NCBI GenBank assembly: GCA_015231865.1
Contig: JADGAU010000010.1
Span: 1 to 38,965, forward strand
DNA: 38,965 nt
DNA from: Gammaproteobacteria bacterium
Lineage (GTDB): Bacteria > Pseudomonadota > Gammaproteobacteria > GRL18
Reading direction: 5' to 3'
Shown: one piece after another, positions 16,354 through 28,065 of the stretch
Layout: each line of letters opens with the position of its first letter
How positions within the stretch are numbered: position 1 is the first letter of the stretch
Position numbers and translations under genes: made by a program
The notes under the pieces: model-generated
Told to the model about the DNA's origin: nothing
Database searches by the model: none
Seen by the model: the letters and a program-made list of their open reading frames with translations, nothing else

Positions 16354-17898
16354 CTATACATCACCTAATTGCGGATGCTCTTTTTGAATATTTTGAGACA
16401 TTTTATTTAAAGTATTGATATAAGCTTTAGCTGAAGCAATAACAATATCGGTATCAGCGCCCTGCCCGCTAATAATTCTGCCATCAAGTGATAGTCTCAC
16501 AGTCACATCACCCTGTGAATCAGTTCCCTTGGTAATATTATTAACAGAATAAAGTTTTAATTCTGCCCTACTTTGAACTAAATTCTCAATAGCTTTAAAG
16601 GCGGCATCAACCGGCCCACTACCTTCAGATACCGTACTATGTTCCTCTCCATCAACACTTAATACCACTATTGCTTTTGGCGTTTCTCCCGTTTCTGAAC
16701 AAACTTTCAAAGAAACCAGCTTAATTTTTTCATCATCATGAAGGGTAGCAACTTCAGATATTAAAGCATGTAAGTCTTCATCAAAAATATCATGTTTGCG
16801 ATCGGCTAAATCTTTAAACTGTTTAAAGACTTCATTTAATTTTTCTTCAGATTCTAATTCAATACCTAAATCCAACAAGCGAGTCCGCAAGGCATTACGC
16901 CCAGAATGTTTACCAAGAATCATTTTGTTATCATCCCAGCCAACATCTTGTGCACGCATAATTTCGTAGGTTTCACGACTCTTAAGTACACCATCCTGGT
17001 GAATACCAGATTCATGTGCAAAAGCATTTGCTCCAACGATGGCTTTATTCGGCTGAATTGGAAAACCGGTAATACCAGAAACTAATCGTGAAGTCGGTAC
17101 AATTTGAGTTGTATCAATACGAGTATCACAAGTAAACGCATCCTGACGAGTTCTGACCGCCATCACTATTTCTTCTAAAGACGCATTACCTGCTCTTTCG
17201 CCTAGGCCATTAATCGTACATTCCACCTGTCTGGCACCATTCATCACCGCTGATAATGAATTACCAACAGCCAAACCCAAATCGTTGTGACAATGCACTG
17301 AGAAAATAGCTTTGTCTGAATTAGGAATATTTTCAATTAATCGCTTAATTAATGATCCAAATTGAGAAGGCAAATTATATCCAACCGTATCCGGGATATT
17401 GATGGTTGTCGCGCCGGCATTAATAACCGCCTCAATAATTTCACATAAGAAATCAAATTCAGAGCGTCCGGCATCTTCAGGTGAAAATTCAATATTATCG
17501 GTAAATTTAGCGGCTCTTTTTACCGCCTTCACAGCAGTCTCAAGAACCTTATCGGGTTCCATTGCTAATTTATACTGCATATGGATTGGAGATGTTGCAA
17601 TAAAGGTATGTATTCTGGCTGAATTTGCCCCCGCTAAAGCCTCGCCCACACGATCAATATCTCCATTCATTGCTCTGGCCAAACCACAAACTGTACTATC
17701 CTTAATGGTGTCTGCAACGGCTTTAACCGCTTCAAAGTCGCCCACACTGGCAATTGGGAAACCGGCCTCGATAACATCAACTTTTAATTTCTCGAGATTT
17801 TTAGCAATCCTAACTTTTTCTTCCAGTGTCATTGAGGCGCCAGGGCTTTGTTCACCGTCTCTCAATGTGGTATCAAAAATTATTAATTTATCTGTCAT
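16354..17898 (-). CDS. leuA: 2-isopropylmalate synthase
   Basis: 514 residues, full length. Condenses acetyl-CoA with 2-oxoisovalerate, the first committed step of leucine synthesis. Seen are the catalytic start [16 protein letters not shown], the metal-binding [13 protein letters not shown] and [14 protein letters not shown] signatures, and the C-terminal regulatory domain (from about residue 390, [17 protein letters not shown]) that binds leucine for feedback inhibition. Ends in TAG. It lies 10 bases before the UDG-like gene and downstream of pssA on the same strand. Confidence 0.97.
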   Translation of the reverse strand: MTDKLIIFDTTLRDGEQSPGASMTLEEKVRIAKNLEKLKVDVIEAGFPIASVGDFEAVKAVADTIKDSTVCGLARAMNGDIDRVGEALAGANSARIHTFIATSPIHMQYKLAMEPDKVLETAVKAVKRAAKFTDNIEFSPEDAGRSEFDFLCEIIEAVINAGATTINIPDTVGYNLPSQFGSLIKRLIENIPNSDKAIFSVHCHNDLGLAVGNSLSAVMNGARQVECTINGLGERAGNASLEEIVMAVRTRQDAFTCDTRIDTTQIVPTSRLVSGITGFPIQPNKAIVGANAFAHESGIHQDGVLKSRETYEIMRAQDVGWDDNKMILGKHSGRNALRTRLLDLGIELESEEKLNEVFKQFKDLADRKHDIFDEDLHALISEVATLHDDEKIKLVSLKVCSETGETPKAIVVLSVDGEEHSTVSEGSGPVDAAFKAIENLVQSRAELKLYSVNNITKGTDSQGDVTVRLSLDGRIISGQGADTDIVIASAKAYINTLNKMSQNIQKEHPQLGDV

Positions 17899-18011
17899 GA
17901 TTGCTCTCTTCTTTTTATTAAATTCCTGGGTCTTTATTTCTTAACACTTTGTTTTGTTAGGATAACATTTCTATTTTTTTTGTCTCACTCTCTAAAGAGA
18001 TAGAAATGAGA

Positions 18012-18809
18012 TCAATTATCATCTGATGCTTTTATGTCATCCTCTGTTTGTTCTTCCTGATTCTTTTTTTGTTCTAGTCTCTTTCGTTTAAATATAATGC
18101 GTAACAGGTAAATAACAACACCTGAGAAGCCATAGCCTAAAAAGACAAAAAACAAAATAATGGGCGGCTGCAAAGAGATTGAAACAAAAACTAGAACCAT
18201 AATTAGTAAAGCAACAAAGGGCACACGACTTTTTAAATTAAGATCTTTAAAGCTTCGGTATAAAATACTACTGACCATTAACAAACCCGCACTAACGGTT
18301 AAAAACACAGCAAGCCAGGAAACTGCAGAAGGAGCGATGCCATTATCTTCACAAATCCAGACAAAACCTACAACCATTCCAGCAGCAGCAGGACTCGCTA
18401 AACCAGTAAAATATCGCTTATCTTCCGAGCCACTTTGTGTATTAAATCTTGCTAATCGCAATGCCGCGCCAACACAATAAATAAAAGCAGCTATCCAGCC
18501 AACTTTACCCAAACTTGATAATGACCAGGAAAACATGACCAGGGCAGGAGCAACTCCAAATGAAACCATGTCGGATAAACTATCATATTCAGCGCCAAAA
18601 TCACTTTGCGTATTTGTCATACGTGCAACACGACCATCTAATCCATCTAAAACCATAGCGATAAACACGGCGATTGCAGCTGCTGAAAAATGCCCTTGCA
18701 TTGAAGCGATAACGGCATAAAAACCGCCGAATAAAGCACTGGTCGTAAACAAATTTGGTAATAAATAAATACCGCGATGTCTTTTTTTCTGTTCCATTAA
18801 ATCTGTCAT
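18012..18809 (-). CDS. pssA: CDP-diacylglycerol-serine O-phosphatidyltransferase
   Basis: 265 residues. Integral membrane CDP-alcohol phosphatidyltransferase making phosphatidylserine from CDP-diacylglycerol and serine. The signature DG-x2-AR-x8-G-x3-D-x3-D is complete (DGLDGRVARMTNTQSDFGAE then YDSLSD, about residues 56-82). Multiple hydrophobic helices follow, and the C-terminal tail is charged (KRKRLEQKKNQEEQTEDD). The form matches the PssA type of Bacillus and many gammaproteobacteria. A pssA-leuA order is common. Confidence 0.93.
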   Translation of the reverse strand: MTDLMEQKKRHRGIYLLPNLFTTSALFGGFYAVIASMQGHFSAAAIAVFIAMVLDGLDGRVARMTNTQSDFGAEYDSLSDMVSFGVAPALVMFSWSLSSLGKVGWIAAFIYCVGAALRLARFNTQSGSEDKRYFTGLASPAAAGMVVGFVWICEDNGIAPSAVSWLAVFLTVSAGLLMVSSILYRSFKDLNLKSRVPFVALLIMVLVFVSISLQPPIILFFVFLGYGFSGVVIYLLRIIFKRKRLEQKKNQEEQTEDDIKASDDN

Positions 18810-18845
18810 ATTATTAATTAGTTTATGGGTTCTGTTTTCTGGTTT

Positions 18846-19724
18846 CTAGATTAGTGGATTAGTATCCACATTTAAGCCCTCAGTAAGCTGCAAATATAAA
18901 GGTTCATCAGGTTTAATAAATCCGTGCCTAATGGCAAAATCAATCACCACTAAATTACAGTTAAGCTTATATTTATCTGTATTATTGACTAGATTTAACA
19001 CATCTTCAATAGCTAAAAGCTCAAAGGAATCAACTTCTCCGTCAGTATTTACCGGTGTAAATGTTTCAGGTAATAAAATATCATAAATAAATAGCGCATC
19101 TCTTGATAATTTCTTTTTCTTTTCAACAATATAGCTTACGGTCCCTACTGCTTTTGCATTAGCAAGTAATTGTGGTGAAATATTAGCCTCTTCCTGACAC
19201 TCTTTTTTCATGGTTTCTTCAACAGACATTCCTGTGCCATGTCCACCAGCAACGATATGATCATATTTACCTGGCCACATAGGCTTATCTTTTGCTCGTG
19301 TAGCCACCCACACGAAATATTTTTCATCTTTGATAACATAACCATTGACATGAATACCATATTTATGAATACCAAAAAAACTTGTCGCAGCACGTTCCAT
19401 TTTAAATAGAATAGGATCTCCAAAACGAAGCATAACGTCATAATCTTCACCAACTAAGGTTTTTAAAGTGCCCTGTTGATACATATCATCGACAATAGCC
19501 CGCATAGCTTCTGAACGTTTAGTTGAGGTGTTAATTGCTTCAACAAAAACCAGTTTTTGATCGTCTATATTCAGGTATTCATTATAATTGTGCAAAATTG
19601 CCAAGTTATCATGATGGACATAACCAATGATCTTCTCTTCTACTATAAATGGAAGGAAGTCAGCCAAATTATATTGATTACAATCTATTATCCAATCCAG
19701 ATATCGTTGATTATTGATACTCAC
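18846..19724 (-). CDS. DUF4743/Nudix hydrolase family protein
   Basis: 292 residues. The N-terminal half (about 1-115) is the DUF4743-type extension seen in Nudix proteins related to plant and yeast thiamin-pyrophosphate-linked Nudix enzymes. The C-terminal half has a Nudix box, AGGHGTGMSVEETMKKECQEEA, here with Lys in place of the usual Arg of REx2EE. Probably hydrolyses a nucleoside-diphosphate-linked compound, perhaps damaged thiamin diphosphate, as inferred from the extension. Single gene, divergent from prc. Confidence 0.78.
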   Translation of the reverse strand: MSINNQRYLDWIIDCNQYNLADFLPFIVEEKIIGYVHHDNLAILHNYNEYLNIDDQKLVFVEAINTSTKRSEAMRAIVDDMYQQGTLKTLVGEDYDVMLRFGDPILFKMERAATSFFGIHKYGIHVNGYVIKDEKYFVWVATRAKDKPMWPGKYDHIVAGGHGTGMSVEETMKKECQEEANISPQLLANAKAVGTVSYIVEKKKKLSRDALFIYDILLPETFTPVNTDGEVDSFELLAIEDVLNLVNNTDKYKLNCNLVVIDFAIRHGFIKPDEPLYLQLTEGLNVDTNPLI

Positions 19725-19895
19725 AGCATTTACCTACTTTAAATAACCCATAAAAATACTATTATGAAACCTTTTAACAAAAGATGATAGCGAGCAAACT
19801 AAAAATAATCTTTAGCTTAGCAACTTTTTTAGTTTATACTTGTCTAAACCTGTAAATTTATAGTTTTCACTTAATATCAATTGGTTACCCCATTT

Positions 19896-22091
19896 ATGTA
19901 TAAAAACAATTATTGTAAATCTTTATTTTCCAGAACTTTTATCCTAATTCTATTGTTGTTACCGATATTTTCGTATGCAAAAACATCCGAAATAAGCGAA
20001 AGATTAAAAGGTGAAGATTTCTTCCATCCTGTTTATCCTGATAAAAACCATCCTAAACTCGGTTTTATTATTGCCAAGCGACTTGAATACCAACATTATC
20101 TAGGTACCAAACTGGATGATGAATTATCAAAGCAAACCTATTCGGCCTACATAAAAAGTCTTGATCCAACTCGCAGTATTTTTAACCAAAAAGAAATCAA
20201 TCAGTTTGATAAATTTTCTGTTTATATTGACGAAGCATTAACTCGTGGACAGTTAGAACCAGCGTTTATTATTTATAATCAATATCTTAAAAATCAGACA
20301 GAACGTTTAAGCTATATGTATAACCGCCTGGTCTTTGATTTTGACAAAATTGATCTTAGTTTAGATGAAACACTTGAAACCGATCGTGAAGAAGCAGCAT
20401 GGGAGAAAGATGATCAGGCTGTCAGGGATTTATGGCGTCGTCTATTAAAAAATAATGTGTTAAGTGAGAAAATTAACGCTAAAGACAGTGATGAAAAAAT
20501 TATTGAAACTCTAAGCAAACGTTTTAAAAACCAGTTAAACCGCTTAAAACAAACAAAGAGTGAAGATGCTTTTCGAATTTTTATCAATGCGCTAGCTGAA
20601 AGCTATGACCCGCATACACAATATTTCTCACCTCGCGTTTCTGAAAATTTTAATATTCAGATGAAATTATCTTTAGAAGGTATTGGAGCAATGCTTTCAG
20701 AAGAAGATGGATTCACAAAAATTAAACGACTGGTTCCTGGAGGACCTGCTCATAAGGCAGGAGATCTTGCAGCAGGTGATCGAATTATCGGTGTTGGTCA
20801 GGATCTAGATGGTGAAATTGTGGATGTTATTGGTTGGCGTCTGGATGATGTTGTACAATTGATCCGCGGAAAAAAAGGAACCATGGTCAGGCTTAAAATA
20901 ATTCCTCATACTGCCAGTGATGATTCAGAAAATGCGATAATTCAAATCGTTAGAAATACAGTAAACCTTGAGGAACAATCTGCTCGTAAAGAAATGATAA
21001 ACATTGATAACGGTAATAAGACATATAAGGTGGGCATTATTAACTTACCTACATTTTACATTGATTTTAAAGGGGCTCAGGAACATCAGGATAACTACCG
21101 CAGCAGCACTCGAGATGTAAAAAAATTATTACTTGAACTTAAAGAAGAAAATATCAATGGGCTAGTGTTAGATTTAAGAAATAATGGTGGCGGTTCTTTA
21201 CAGGAAGTGAATACCTTACTGGGACTTTTTATAAAATCCGGACCAACGGTACAAATTAAAAGTGCTGATGGTGAGACTGTAGCGCTTGAAGATGAAGATC
21301 ATGAAGTTATCTACAATGGACCTTTAGTTGTATTAGTTAATCGTTTAAGTGCCTCGGCTTCAGAAATTTTTGCCGGCGCAATCCAGGATTATCAAAGAGG
21401 TTTAGTTATCGGCGATCAAACCTTTGGTAAAGGAACAGTACAAGCATTACAACCTTTAATTGAAGGTCAACTAAAAGTAACTCATGCAAAATTCTATCGA
21501 GTCTCTGGCGATAGCACTCAAAATCAGGGCGTTATTCCTGATATTCTTTTCCCGAGTACGGTAGATAAAACAGAAATAGGTGAAAGTGCTCTGCCCGATG
21601 CTTTAGTTTGGGATAAAATTGACGCTGCCAAATATGTGCAATATCCTTCACTTCAAACTGTGATTGAACCCTTAAAAGAGTTGCATAATAAAAGAGCTGC
21701 GAATGATCCTGACTTTACCTATGTCGCAAATATTAAAGCCCGTCGTGATAAAATTAAATCCGATACGCTTGTGTCATTAAATCTAAAGCAACGTCAGGCT
21801 AAATCTAAAGAATCACAACAAAATATTTTAGCAATTGAAAATAAACGTCGACAACAAAAAGGGAAAAAAACCTACGCATCATTTACTGATATGAAGAATA
21901 AGCTAAAAGAGTTAGATGAAGCCAATGAGGCAAAAAGTGAAGCTGAAGTTGTAAGTGATGAAAGCAAGGCTTTTCTTCATGAAACGGCTAAAATTGTTGT
22001 TGATTTTATTAAGCTAAAAAAAAAATCTAAGATAGCTACATCCATGCCTGACAAAAAAGTCGAAGATATGATTGGTTTATTAGGATATTAA
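19896..22091 (+). CDS. prc: tail-specific (carboxy-terminal) protease Prc
   Basis: 731 residues from ATG 19896. The frame is open to TTG 19881, but the ATG gives a normal signal peptide (FILILLLLPIFSYA). Periplasmic S41 serine protease that cuts proteins at hydrophobic C-termini and helps regulate envelope proteins and peptidoglycan hydrolases. Seen are a PDZ domain (about 245-330, GIGAMLSEEDGFTKIKRLVP), the catalytic serine in NRLSASASEIFAGAIQDYQR, the lysine in DQTFGKGTVQAL, and the DUF3340-type C-terminal domain. Length fits the E. coli-type Prc. Confidence 0.93.
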   Translation: MYKNNYCKSLFSRTFILILLLLPIFSYAKTSEISERLKGEDFFHPVYPDKNHPKLGFIIAKRLEYQHYLGTKLDDELSKQTYSAYIKSLDPTRSIFNQKEINQFDKFSVYIDEALTRGQLEPAFIIYNQYLKNQTERLSYMYNRLVFDFDKIDLSLDETLETDREEAAWEKDDQAVRDLWRRLLKNNVLSEKINAKDSDEKIIETLSKRFKNQLNRLKQTKSEDAFRIFINALAESYDPHTQYFSPRVSENFNIQMKLSLEGIGAMLSEEDGFTKIKRLVPGGPAHKAGDLAAGDRIIGVGQDLDGEIVDVIGWRLDDVVQLIRGKKGTMVRLKIIPHTASDDSENAIIQIVRNTVNLEEQSARKEMINIDNGNKTYKVGIINLPTFYIDFKGAQEHQDNYRSSTRDVKKLLLELKEENINGLVLDLRNNGGGSLQEVNTLLGLFIKSGPTVQIKSADGETVALEDEDHEVIYNGPLVVLVNRLSASASEIFAGAIQDYQRGLVIGDQTFGKGTVQALQPLIEGQLKVTHAKFYRVSGDSTQNQGVIPDILFPSTVDKTEIGESALPDALVWDKIDAAKYVQYPSLQTVIEPLKELHNKRAANDPDFTYVANIKARRDKIKSDTLVSLNLKQRQAKSKESQQNILAIENKRRQQKGKKTYASFTDMKNKLKELDEANEAKSEAEVVSDESKAFLHETAKIVVDFIKLKKKSKIATSMPDKKVEDMIGLLGY

Positions 22092-22099
22092 TCTCATCA

Positions 22100-23800
22100 A
22101 TGCTAACTCAATTATCGATTAAAAATTTAGCAATCACCGAATCGCTAGAGCTGGACTTTAATCATGGCCTAAGTGTCTTGACCGGTGAAACAGGTGCAGG
22201 TAAATCTATTATCATTGATGCAATAGGTCTTGTATTAGGAGATAGGGCAGAGCCTGGAATGATAAAATCAGATGCCAAACGCGCAGATATTATTGCCTGT
22301 TTTGATATTCAAAAATTAGCTTCAATAAAGGATTGGCTAATTGAACACGAACTTGATGATGTTGAAGATAATATTCATGAATGTATCTTAAAAAGAAGTC
22401 TCCATGATAATGGTCGCTCCAAAGGTTTTATCAATGCTCAGGCAGTACCGCTTAATTTATTAAAGCAACTAGGCGAACAACTGATTAATATTCACGGCCA
22501 AAACACGCATCAACAATTATTACAAAGTGAGCAACAACGCATAGTTCTTGATAATTATGCTAAATTAACGCCATTAAATCAGCAAATAAATACCTTATAT
22601 GAAAGCTGGAAATCAGAAAAAGAGCATTTTGACTTAATTAACCAACAATCTGCTGAAAGACAACAAAAACAGGCATTTTTAAATTTCCAGTTACAAGAGT
22701 TACGCGCATTTTCAGCCAATAAGAATGAATTCGAAAAACTTGAGCAGGAATATAAAATCCTTAGCCATGCCAGTCAAATCATTTCAGAACTAACAAAAAT
22801 TCAGCAACTTATTTCACAGGATGAACAAAGTAATGCTGAAAATCTAATTGCTCATGCCCTCAAAATCAGTTCTGAACTAAGTGCTTATGATGACAAACTA
22901 ATAACAATTGATGAAATGCTAAATAATGCCCTGATTCAAATTAGTGAAGCCAATAGTGAAATTAATCACTATTTAAATCAGGTAGAAGATGAACCTGTCC
23001 GCTTAAATGAAATTGAAGAAAGAATTGCTCAATACCATGAGTTAGCACGAAAACATCATTGCGAACCAGAACTTTTACTAAACAAACAAATTGAACTAGA
23101 AGAAGAATATAGCAATTATTATCAATCGGATGAACAACAAGAATTAAGGCTTCAAAAAATAAATGATTTACAATCTGAGTATTTTAAGAATGCACAAAAA
23201 CTTTCAAAACAAAGACTAAAAGCAAGTCAACAGCTTGCTCAGGAAGTCGAACAACATATTCGTGAATTAGGATTATCGAAAGGTGAGTTTTCTATCGATA
23301 TGACACCTGTCGCAAGCAATAAAGAAAAAACACCGGTAAAAAATGGCCTGGAAAGCATCGATTTTATGATTTCTGCTAATCCTGGGCAGACACCAGCCAA
23401 GCTTGCGAAAGTCGCATCTGGTGGTGAGCTTTCTAGAATTAGTTTAGCTATTCAGGTTGTTACTGCTCAATATAATCAAACGCCTAGTATTATTTTTGAT
23501 GAAATTGATGTTGGCGTCGGTGGCAAAATAGCTGAGATGATTGGCGCAAAGTTAGCGCAATTATCTAACCAGTCTCAAATACTATGTGTCACTCATCAGG
23601 CCCAGGTTGCAGTACATGGACATAATCACTATTTAGTTGAAAAATCATTTCAGGAAAATAGTACTACCTCTCATATTACTGAGTTGGACGAACAACAAAG
23701 AATTGATGAGTTATCCAGAATGTTATCCGGTGCCGAGATAACAGAAACTACCCGCCTGCATGCTCGGGAAATGCTAAATCAGGCTAGAAAGCAACATTAA
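22100..23800 (+). CDS. recN: DNA repair protein RecN
   Basis: 566 residues, full length. SMC-like ATPase acting early in double-strand break repair by recombination. Seen are Walker A TGETGAGKSIIIDAI (about 28-42), Q-loop region INIHGQNTHQQLL, coiled-coil arms (about 155-370, Gln- and Glu-rich), the ABC signature ASGGELSRISLAIQ, and Walker B IIFDEIDVGVGG with LCVTHQAQVA after it. Starts 8 bases after prc, so the two are probably co-transcribed. Confidence 0.97.
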   Translation: MLTQLSIKNLAITESLELDFNHGLSVLTGETGAGKSIIIDAIGLVLGDRAEPGMIKSDAKRADIIACFDIQKLASIKDWLIEHELDDVEDNIHECILKRSLHDNGRSKGFINAQAVPLNLLKQLGEQLINIHGQNTHQQLLQSEQQRIVLDNYAKLTPLNQQINTLYESWKSEKEHFDLINQQSAERQQKQAFLNFQLQELRAFSANKNEFEKLEQEYKILSHASQIISELTKIQQLISQDEQSNAENLIAHALKISSELSAYDDKLITIDEMLNNALIQISEANSEINHYLNQVEDEPVRLNEIEERIAQYHELARKHHCEPELLLNKQIELEEEYSNYYQSDEQQELRLQKINDLQSEYFKNAQKLSKQRLKASQQLAQEVEQHIRELGLSKGEFSIDMTPVASNKEKTPVKNGLESIDFMISANPGQTPAKLAKVASGGELSRISLAIQVVTAQYNQTPSIIFDEIDVGVGGKIAEMIGAKLAQLSNQSQILCVTHQAQVAVHGHNHYLVEKSFQENSTTSHITELDEQQRIDELSRMLSGAEITETTRLHAREMLNQARKQH

Positions 23801-23847
23801 ATGAATTGTAACTTATCAATAACGTAACTCAATAACAAGGTTCAATT

Positions 23848-24384
23848 GTGCGATTAGCAACACCAGCTTTTAAAAACCGAAAAGCTGCCATTTTATGGAT
23901 GTTGATACTTGCCTCATCACTTATTGCTGTCGATTATTATCTGGGTGAAGCAATTATTTCGCCTCACTGGCAACTTAAAAAACAACAACAGGCTGACTTT
24001 GAAAAAATTAAAAGTAGCAATCACTCCAAATTATTTGCATCGACTAAGCAATGCAATTTAATTACTGCAGCCAAAGAATATTATTTTTTAATTAATGATA
24101 AATCTGAATTATTAATTAATCAAAAGCCTGAACTTAATGATATTAAAGTTGATTCTATTCTATGCTCAAAAAGTGACGTCTATTTATTGACTGAGTCAAA
24201 ATACAATGCTGTCTTATATCAATTAACTATTAAACCCGGTAGGCTATGGGTTAAAAATAAAATTATTTCAAGGCTAAAACAAATAAAAAAATTTTACTTG
24301 ATTGATAACACACTCTATATGGTCCAAAAAAACAAGGACCGTTTATTAGCAATAAGTAATATTGTTTCCAGAAGTAGAGAATGA
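23848..24384 (+). CDS. hypothetical single-pass membrane protein
   Basis: 178 residues, start GTG 23848 with AAGG upstream. One hydrophobic helix near the N-terminus (about 15-33, AILWMLILASSLIAVDYYLG) and a periplasmic C-terminal part with beta-strand character. No recognised family. Follows recN with 47 bases between them and precedes a lipase-like gene. Confidence 0.6.
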   Translation: MRLATPAFKNRKAAILWMLILASSLIAVDYYLGEAIISPHWQLKKQQQADFEKIKSSNHSKLFASTKQCNLITAAKEYYFLINDKSELLINQKPELNDIKVDSILCSKSDVYLLTESKYNAVLYQLTIKPGRLWVKNKIISRLKQIKKFYLIDNTLYMVQKNKDRLLAISNIVSRSRE

Positions 24385-24399
24385 TAATATCTAAAATTA

Positions 24400-25254
24400 A
24401 TGAATCGTGTAAATAAAATGTCTAAAATAAAATACAAACAATTACTGCTAGCATTACTTTTAGTAAGTAGCAATTTATTTAGTACAAATGTATCTGCTGA
24501 GATCCTTGTACTGGTACATGGTTTTGATAGCAATAGTCAAACATGGCTAAAACATGGAATTGCTCAGCAATTAGAACTTAATGGCTGGCAAAATGCCGGG
24601 CTTTTAACTCTCATAAGACCTGGTGGCGATCACTTTAATAAACCGGTTAAATTAAATAAGGATTTTTTTGTCCTTGTTGATTTACCCTATAAAGCACCTA
24701 TTCAAATTCAGGCGAATTATTTAGATAATTATCTAAATTACCTGGCAAAAGAATCACCGCAACAAGCAATTACTTTAATTGCTCATTCTGCCGGTGGAAT
24801 TGTAGCTAGATTAACACTTTTAAATAATCCAAATTTACCAATTTGGCGTTTGATAACTATTGCAACACCCCATATGGGTTCTGCTATGGCAGAAGTTGGT
24901 GAAATTATTGCAAAGTCACCCATGACACTGGTTACTCCAATTATTGGAGCAGACAGTATTAATCATGCAGGAAAGTTGCTTTCTCAATTAAAACGTGAAG
25001 ATCCCGGATCTTTTTTGTTCTGGTTGAACAACCTTCAACATCCGGATATTGAATATATTTCAATTGTTCGCCTAGATAGTTCGTGGTTTGATGGAGATTT
25101 TTTTGTTTCCCCATATAGTCAGAATATGAACTTTGTTAGAGGGATCCGTCAATCTCAAATCATATTAACACCAGGAAAGCACTGGTTAAATTTTCGAGAT
25201 GGACTATTATTATTACAAATACTCAGCAAAGGCAATCAAGCAAGTAGCAAATAA
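24400..25254 (+). CDS. alpha/beta-hydrolase, PGAP1/lipase-like
   Basis: 284 residues. Signal peptide (LLLALLLVSSNLFSTNVSA) followed directly by the strand EILVLVHGFDSNSQTWLKHG (oxyanion-hole HG). The nucleophile elbow is LIAHSAGGIVARL (AHSAGG). A later histidine (GKHWLNFRDGL) could complete the triad. Probably an envelope-located esterase or lipase-like protein. A second ATG at 24418 would shorten the N-terminus by six residues. Substrate unknown. Confidence 0.75.
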   Translation: MNRVNKMSKIKYKQLLLALLLVSSNLFSTNVSAEILVLVHGFDSNSQTWLKHGIAQQLELNGWQNAGLLTLIRPGGDHFNKPVKLNKDFFVLVDLPYKAPIQIQANYLDNYLNYLAKESPQQAITLIAHSAGGIVARLTLLNNPNLPIWRLITIATPHMGSAMAEVGEIIAKSPMTLVTPIIGADSINHAGKLLSQLKREDPGSFLFWLNNLQHPDIEYISIVRLDSSWFDGDFFVSPYSQNMNFVRGIRQSQIILTPGKHWLNFRDGLLLLQILSKGNQASSK

Positions 25255-25260
25255 GACCTG

Positions 25261-25503
25261 ATGAAAAACTCAACAGAACAATTGCGAGAAGAAATGGATG
25301 AAATTCTGCTAAAAACCCTGGCTAGTGTTCAACCTATTTTAGAAAATCAGGGTGAGCAGGCGGCCAGAGATTTTATAAAAGCCATTGCTGACGGTATTAA
25401 AGCTCAATTAACCGATGCTGATGGTTCATCAGAATATGCCCAGGATATTCATCAGTTATTTATTCAAGATTTAAATGCTGCCCTGTTTTCTACCAGACAT
25501 TAA
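25261..25503 (+). CDS. small hypothetical protein
   Basis: 80 residues, soluble, helical and acidic, no signal. Starts 6 bases after the lipase-like gene, so translationally linked, and sits before queA. No family recognised. Confidence 0.5.
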   Translation: MKNSTEQLREEMDEILLKTLASVQPILENQGEQAARDFIKAIADGIKAQLTDADGSSEYAQDIHQLFIQDLNAALFSTRH

Positions 25504-25534
25504 ACCTAAATTAATCAAATATAAATAACAATAC

Positions 25535-26587
25535 ATGAAACGAAGCGATTTTCATTTTCATCTACCTGAACATTTAATAGCTCAGTTTCCAGAAAAAAAT
25601 CGTAGCAGTAGCCGCTTATTAAATGTTGATAGACACAATAAAACTTTTAATGACTGCCAATTTATCGATATTATCAATTTAATTAATCCCGGTGATTTAC
25701 TCGTTTTTAATAATACTAAAGTCATACCGGCAAGACTTTATGGCAATAAAAAAACTGGTGGAAAAATTGAATTATTGATTGAAAAAATTATCAGTCGCAA
25801 CACTGTTGTGAGCAAAATTCGAGCAAGCAAATCACCTCAAATTGAAAGTATTTTAACAATCGGTACGGATCATAAAGAATTACCCGGTTTTGAAGTAAAA
25901 GTCGTTGGCAGAAGTAATGATCTTTTTGAACTGGAATTTTTATCATTTGAAGAGATTAATTCTCTTTTGGAGACTTATGGCCATATGCCCCTTCCACCTT
26001 ATGTTAAGCGAGCAGATGAAGAACAAGATTATGATCGCTATCAAACCGTATATGCTAAGGAATCCGGAGCGGTTGCAGCACCGACAGCAGGACTGCATTT
26101 TGATGAACCACTACTACAGCGATTATCTGATAAAGGCGTTAATTCTGCCTATGTCACACTGCATGTTGGCGCTGGCACCTACCAACCTGTGAGAGTTGAT
26201 AATATCACGGATCATCACATGCACTCTGAATCCATTGATATTAATGAACAGGCTGTGCAGCAAATACTAGCAACTAAAAAAGCAGGTAAACGTGTTATTG
26301 CTGTTGGTACAACGAGTCTTAGAACACTCGAAAGTGCTGCCTTGTTTTCCAATGCAGATAAAATTATCAGTCCCTATCAGGGAGAAACCGATATTTTTAT
26401 CTACCCTGGTTATGAATTTAAAGTGATTGATGCCCTACTAACTAATTTTCATTTATCCGAAAGTACCTTATTTATGTTAGTAAGCGCACTTGCCGGACTT
26501 GAAACAATGAAAGCAGCCTATAAACATGCTATAAAAGAACAATACCGTTTTTTCAGCTATGGCGATGCCATGTTTATCCACTCATAA
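25535..26587 (+). CDS. queA: S-adenosylmethionine:tRNA ribosyltransferase-isomerase
   Basis: 350 residues, full length. Transfers and rearranges the ribosyl part of S-adenosylmethionine onto preQ1-tRNA, making epoxyqueuosine. Seen are [22 protein letters not shown] at the N-terminus (residues 4-25), [44 protein letters not shown] and [13 protein letters not shown]. Directly followed by tgt, the next gene in the same pathway. Confidence 0.97.
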   Translation: MKRSDFHFHLPEHLIAQFPEKNRSSSRLLNVDRHNKTFNDCQFIDIINLINPGDLLVFNNTKVIPARLYGNKKTGGKIELLIEKIISRNTVVSKIRASKSPQIESILTIGTDHKELPGFEVKVVGRSNDLFELEFLSFEEINSLLETYGHMPLPPYVKRADEEQDYDRYQTVYAKESGAVAAPTAGLHFDEPLLQRLSDKGVNSAYVTLHVGAGTYQPVRVDNITDHHMHSESIDINEQAVQQILATKKAGKRVIAVGTTSLRTLESAALFSNADKIISPYQGETDIFIYPGYEFKVIDALLTNFHLSESTLFMLVSALAGLETMKAAYKHAIKEQYRFFSYGDAMFIHS

Positions 26588-26598
26588 CTGACAACTGA

Positions 26599-27735
<1,137 letters not shown>

Positions 27736-27744
27736 CTTTATGCA

Positions 27745-27776
27745 TTCCCACGCAGCAATACGCAGCACCATGGGAA
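27745..27776. repeat. short interspersed hairpin after tgt
   Basis: TTCCCA (27745-27750) pairs with TGGGAA (27771-27776), with a G+C-rich interior containing CGCAGC twice (CGCAGCAATACGCAGC). It resembles an extragenic palindrome or weak terminator between tgt and the next gene. Confidence 0.4.
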
Positions 27777-27798
27777 CGACAGAAAATCCTCAGTTAAA

Positions 27799-28065
27799 AT
27801 GAAACCCAATAGAACCGATGCCTTAAAAGCGGTTATTAATCAGATCCGCGAAGTCATGCCATTTGAAGATTTAGAAGCAACTATCTGTACCGGGCAGTGC
27901 AATCAATGCTCTGTTAAACTGTTAGAATATCTGGACACACTGATAGAAGAATGGGAGTTTCGCCTAAAACAAGGAGACATTCCAAGCTTCGGGGAAATTG
28001 CCCAACTCGCTAAAACATCCAAGAAAATTTATAAAATTTTAGAAAAAAATAATCTGGTAGATTAA
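27799..28065 (+). CDS. small conserved-looking protein with a Cys cluster
   Basis: 88 residues. An internal CTGQCNQCSVKLLEYLD with three cysteines could bind metal, followed by a predicted helical, acidic C-terminus. No signal peptide. Its last bases overlap the convergent zinc-ribbon gene by 4 bases. Family not recognised; proteins of this kind are found next to tgt in some gammaproteobacteria, which I infer rather than know. Confidence 0.55.
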   Translation: MKPNRTDALKAVINQIREVMPFEDLEATICTGQCNQCSVKLLEYLDTLIEEWEFRLKQGDIPSFGEIAQLAKTSKKIYKILEKNNLVD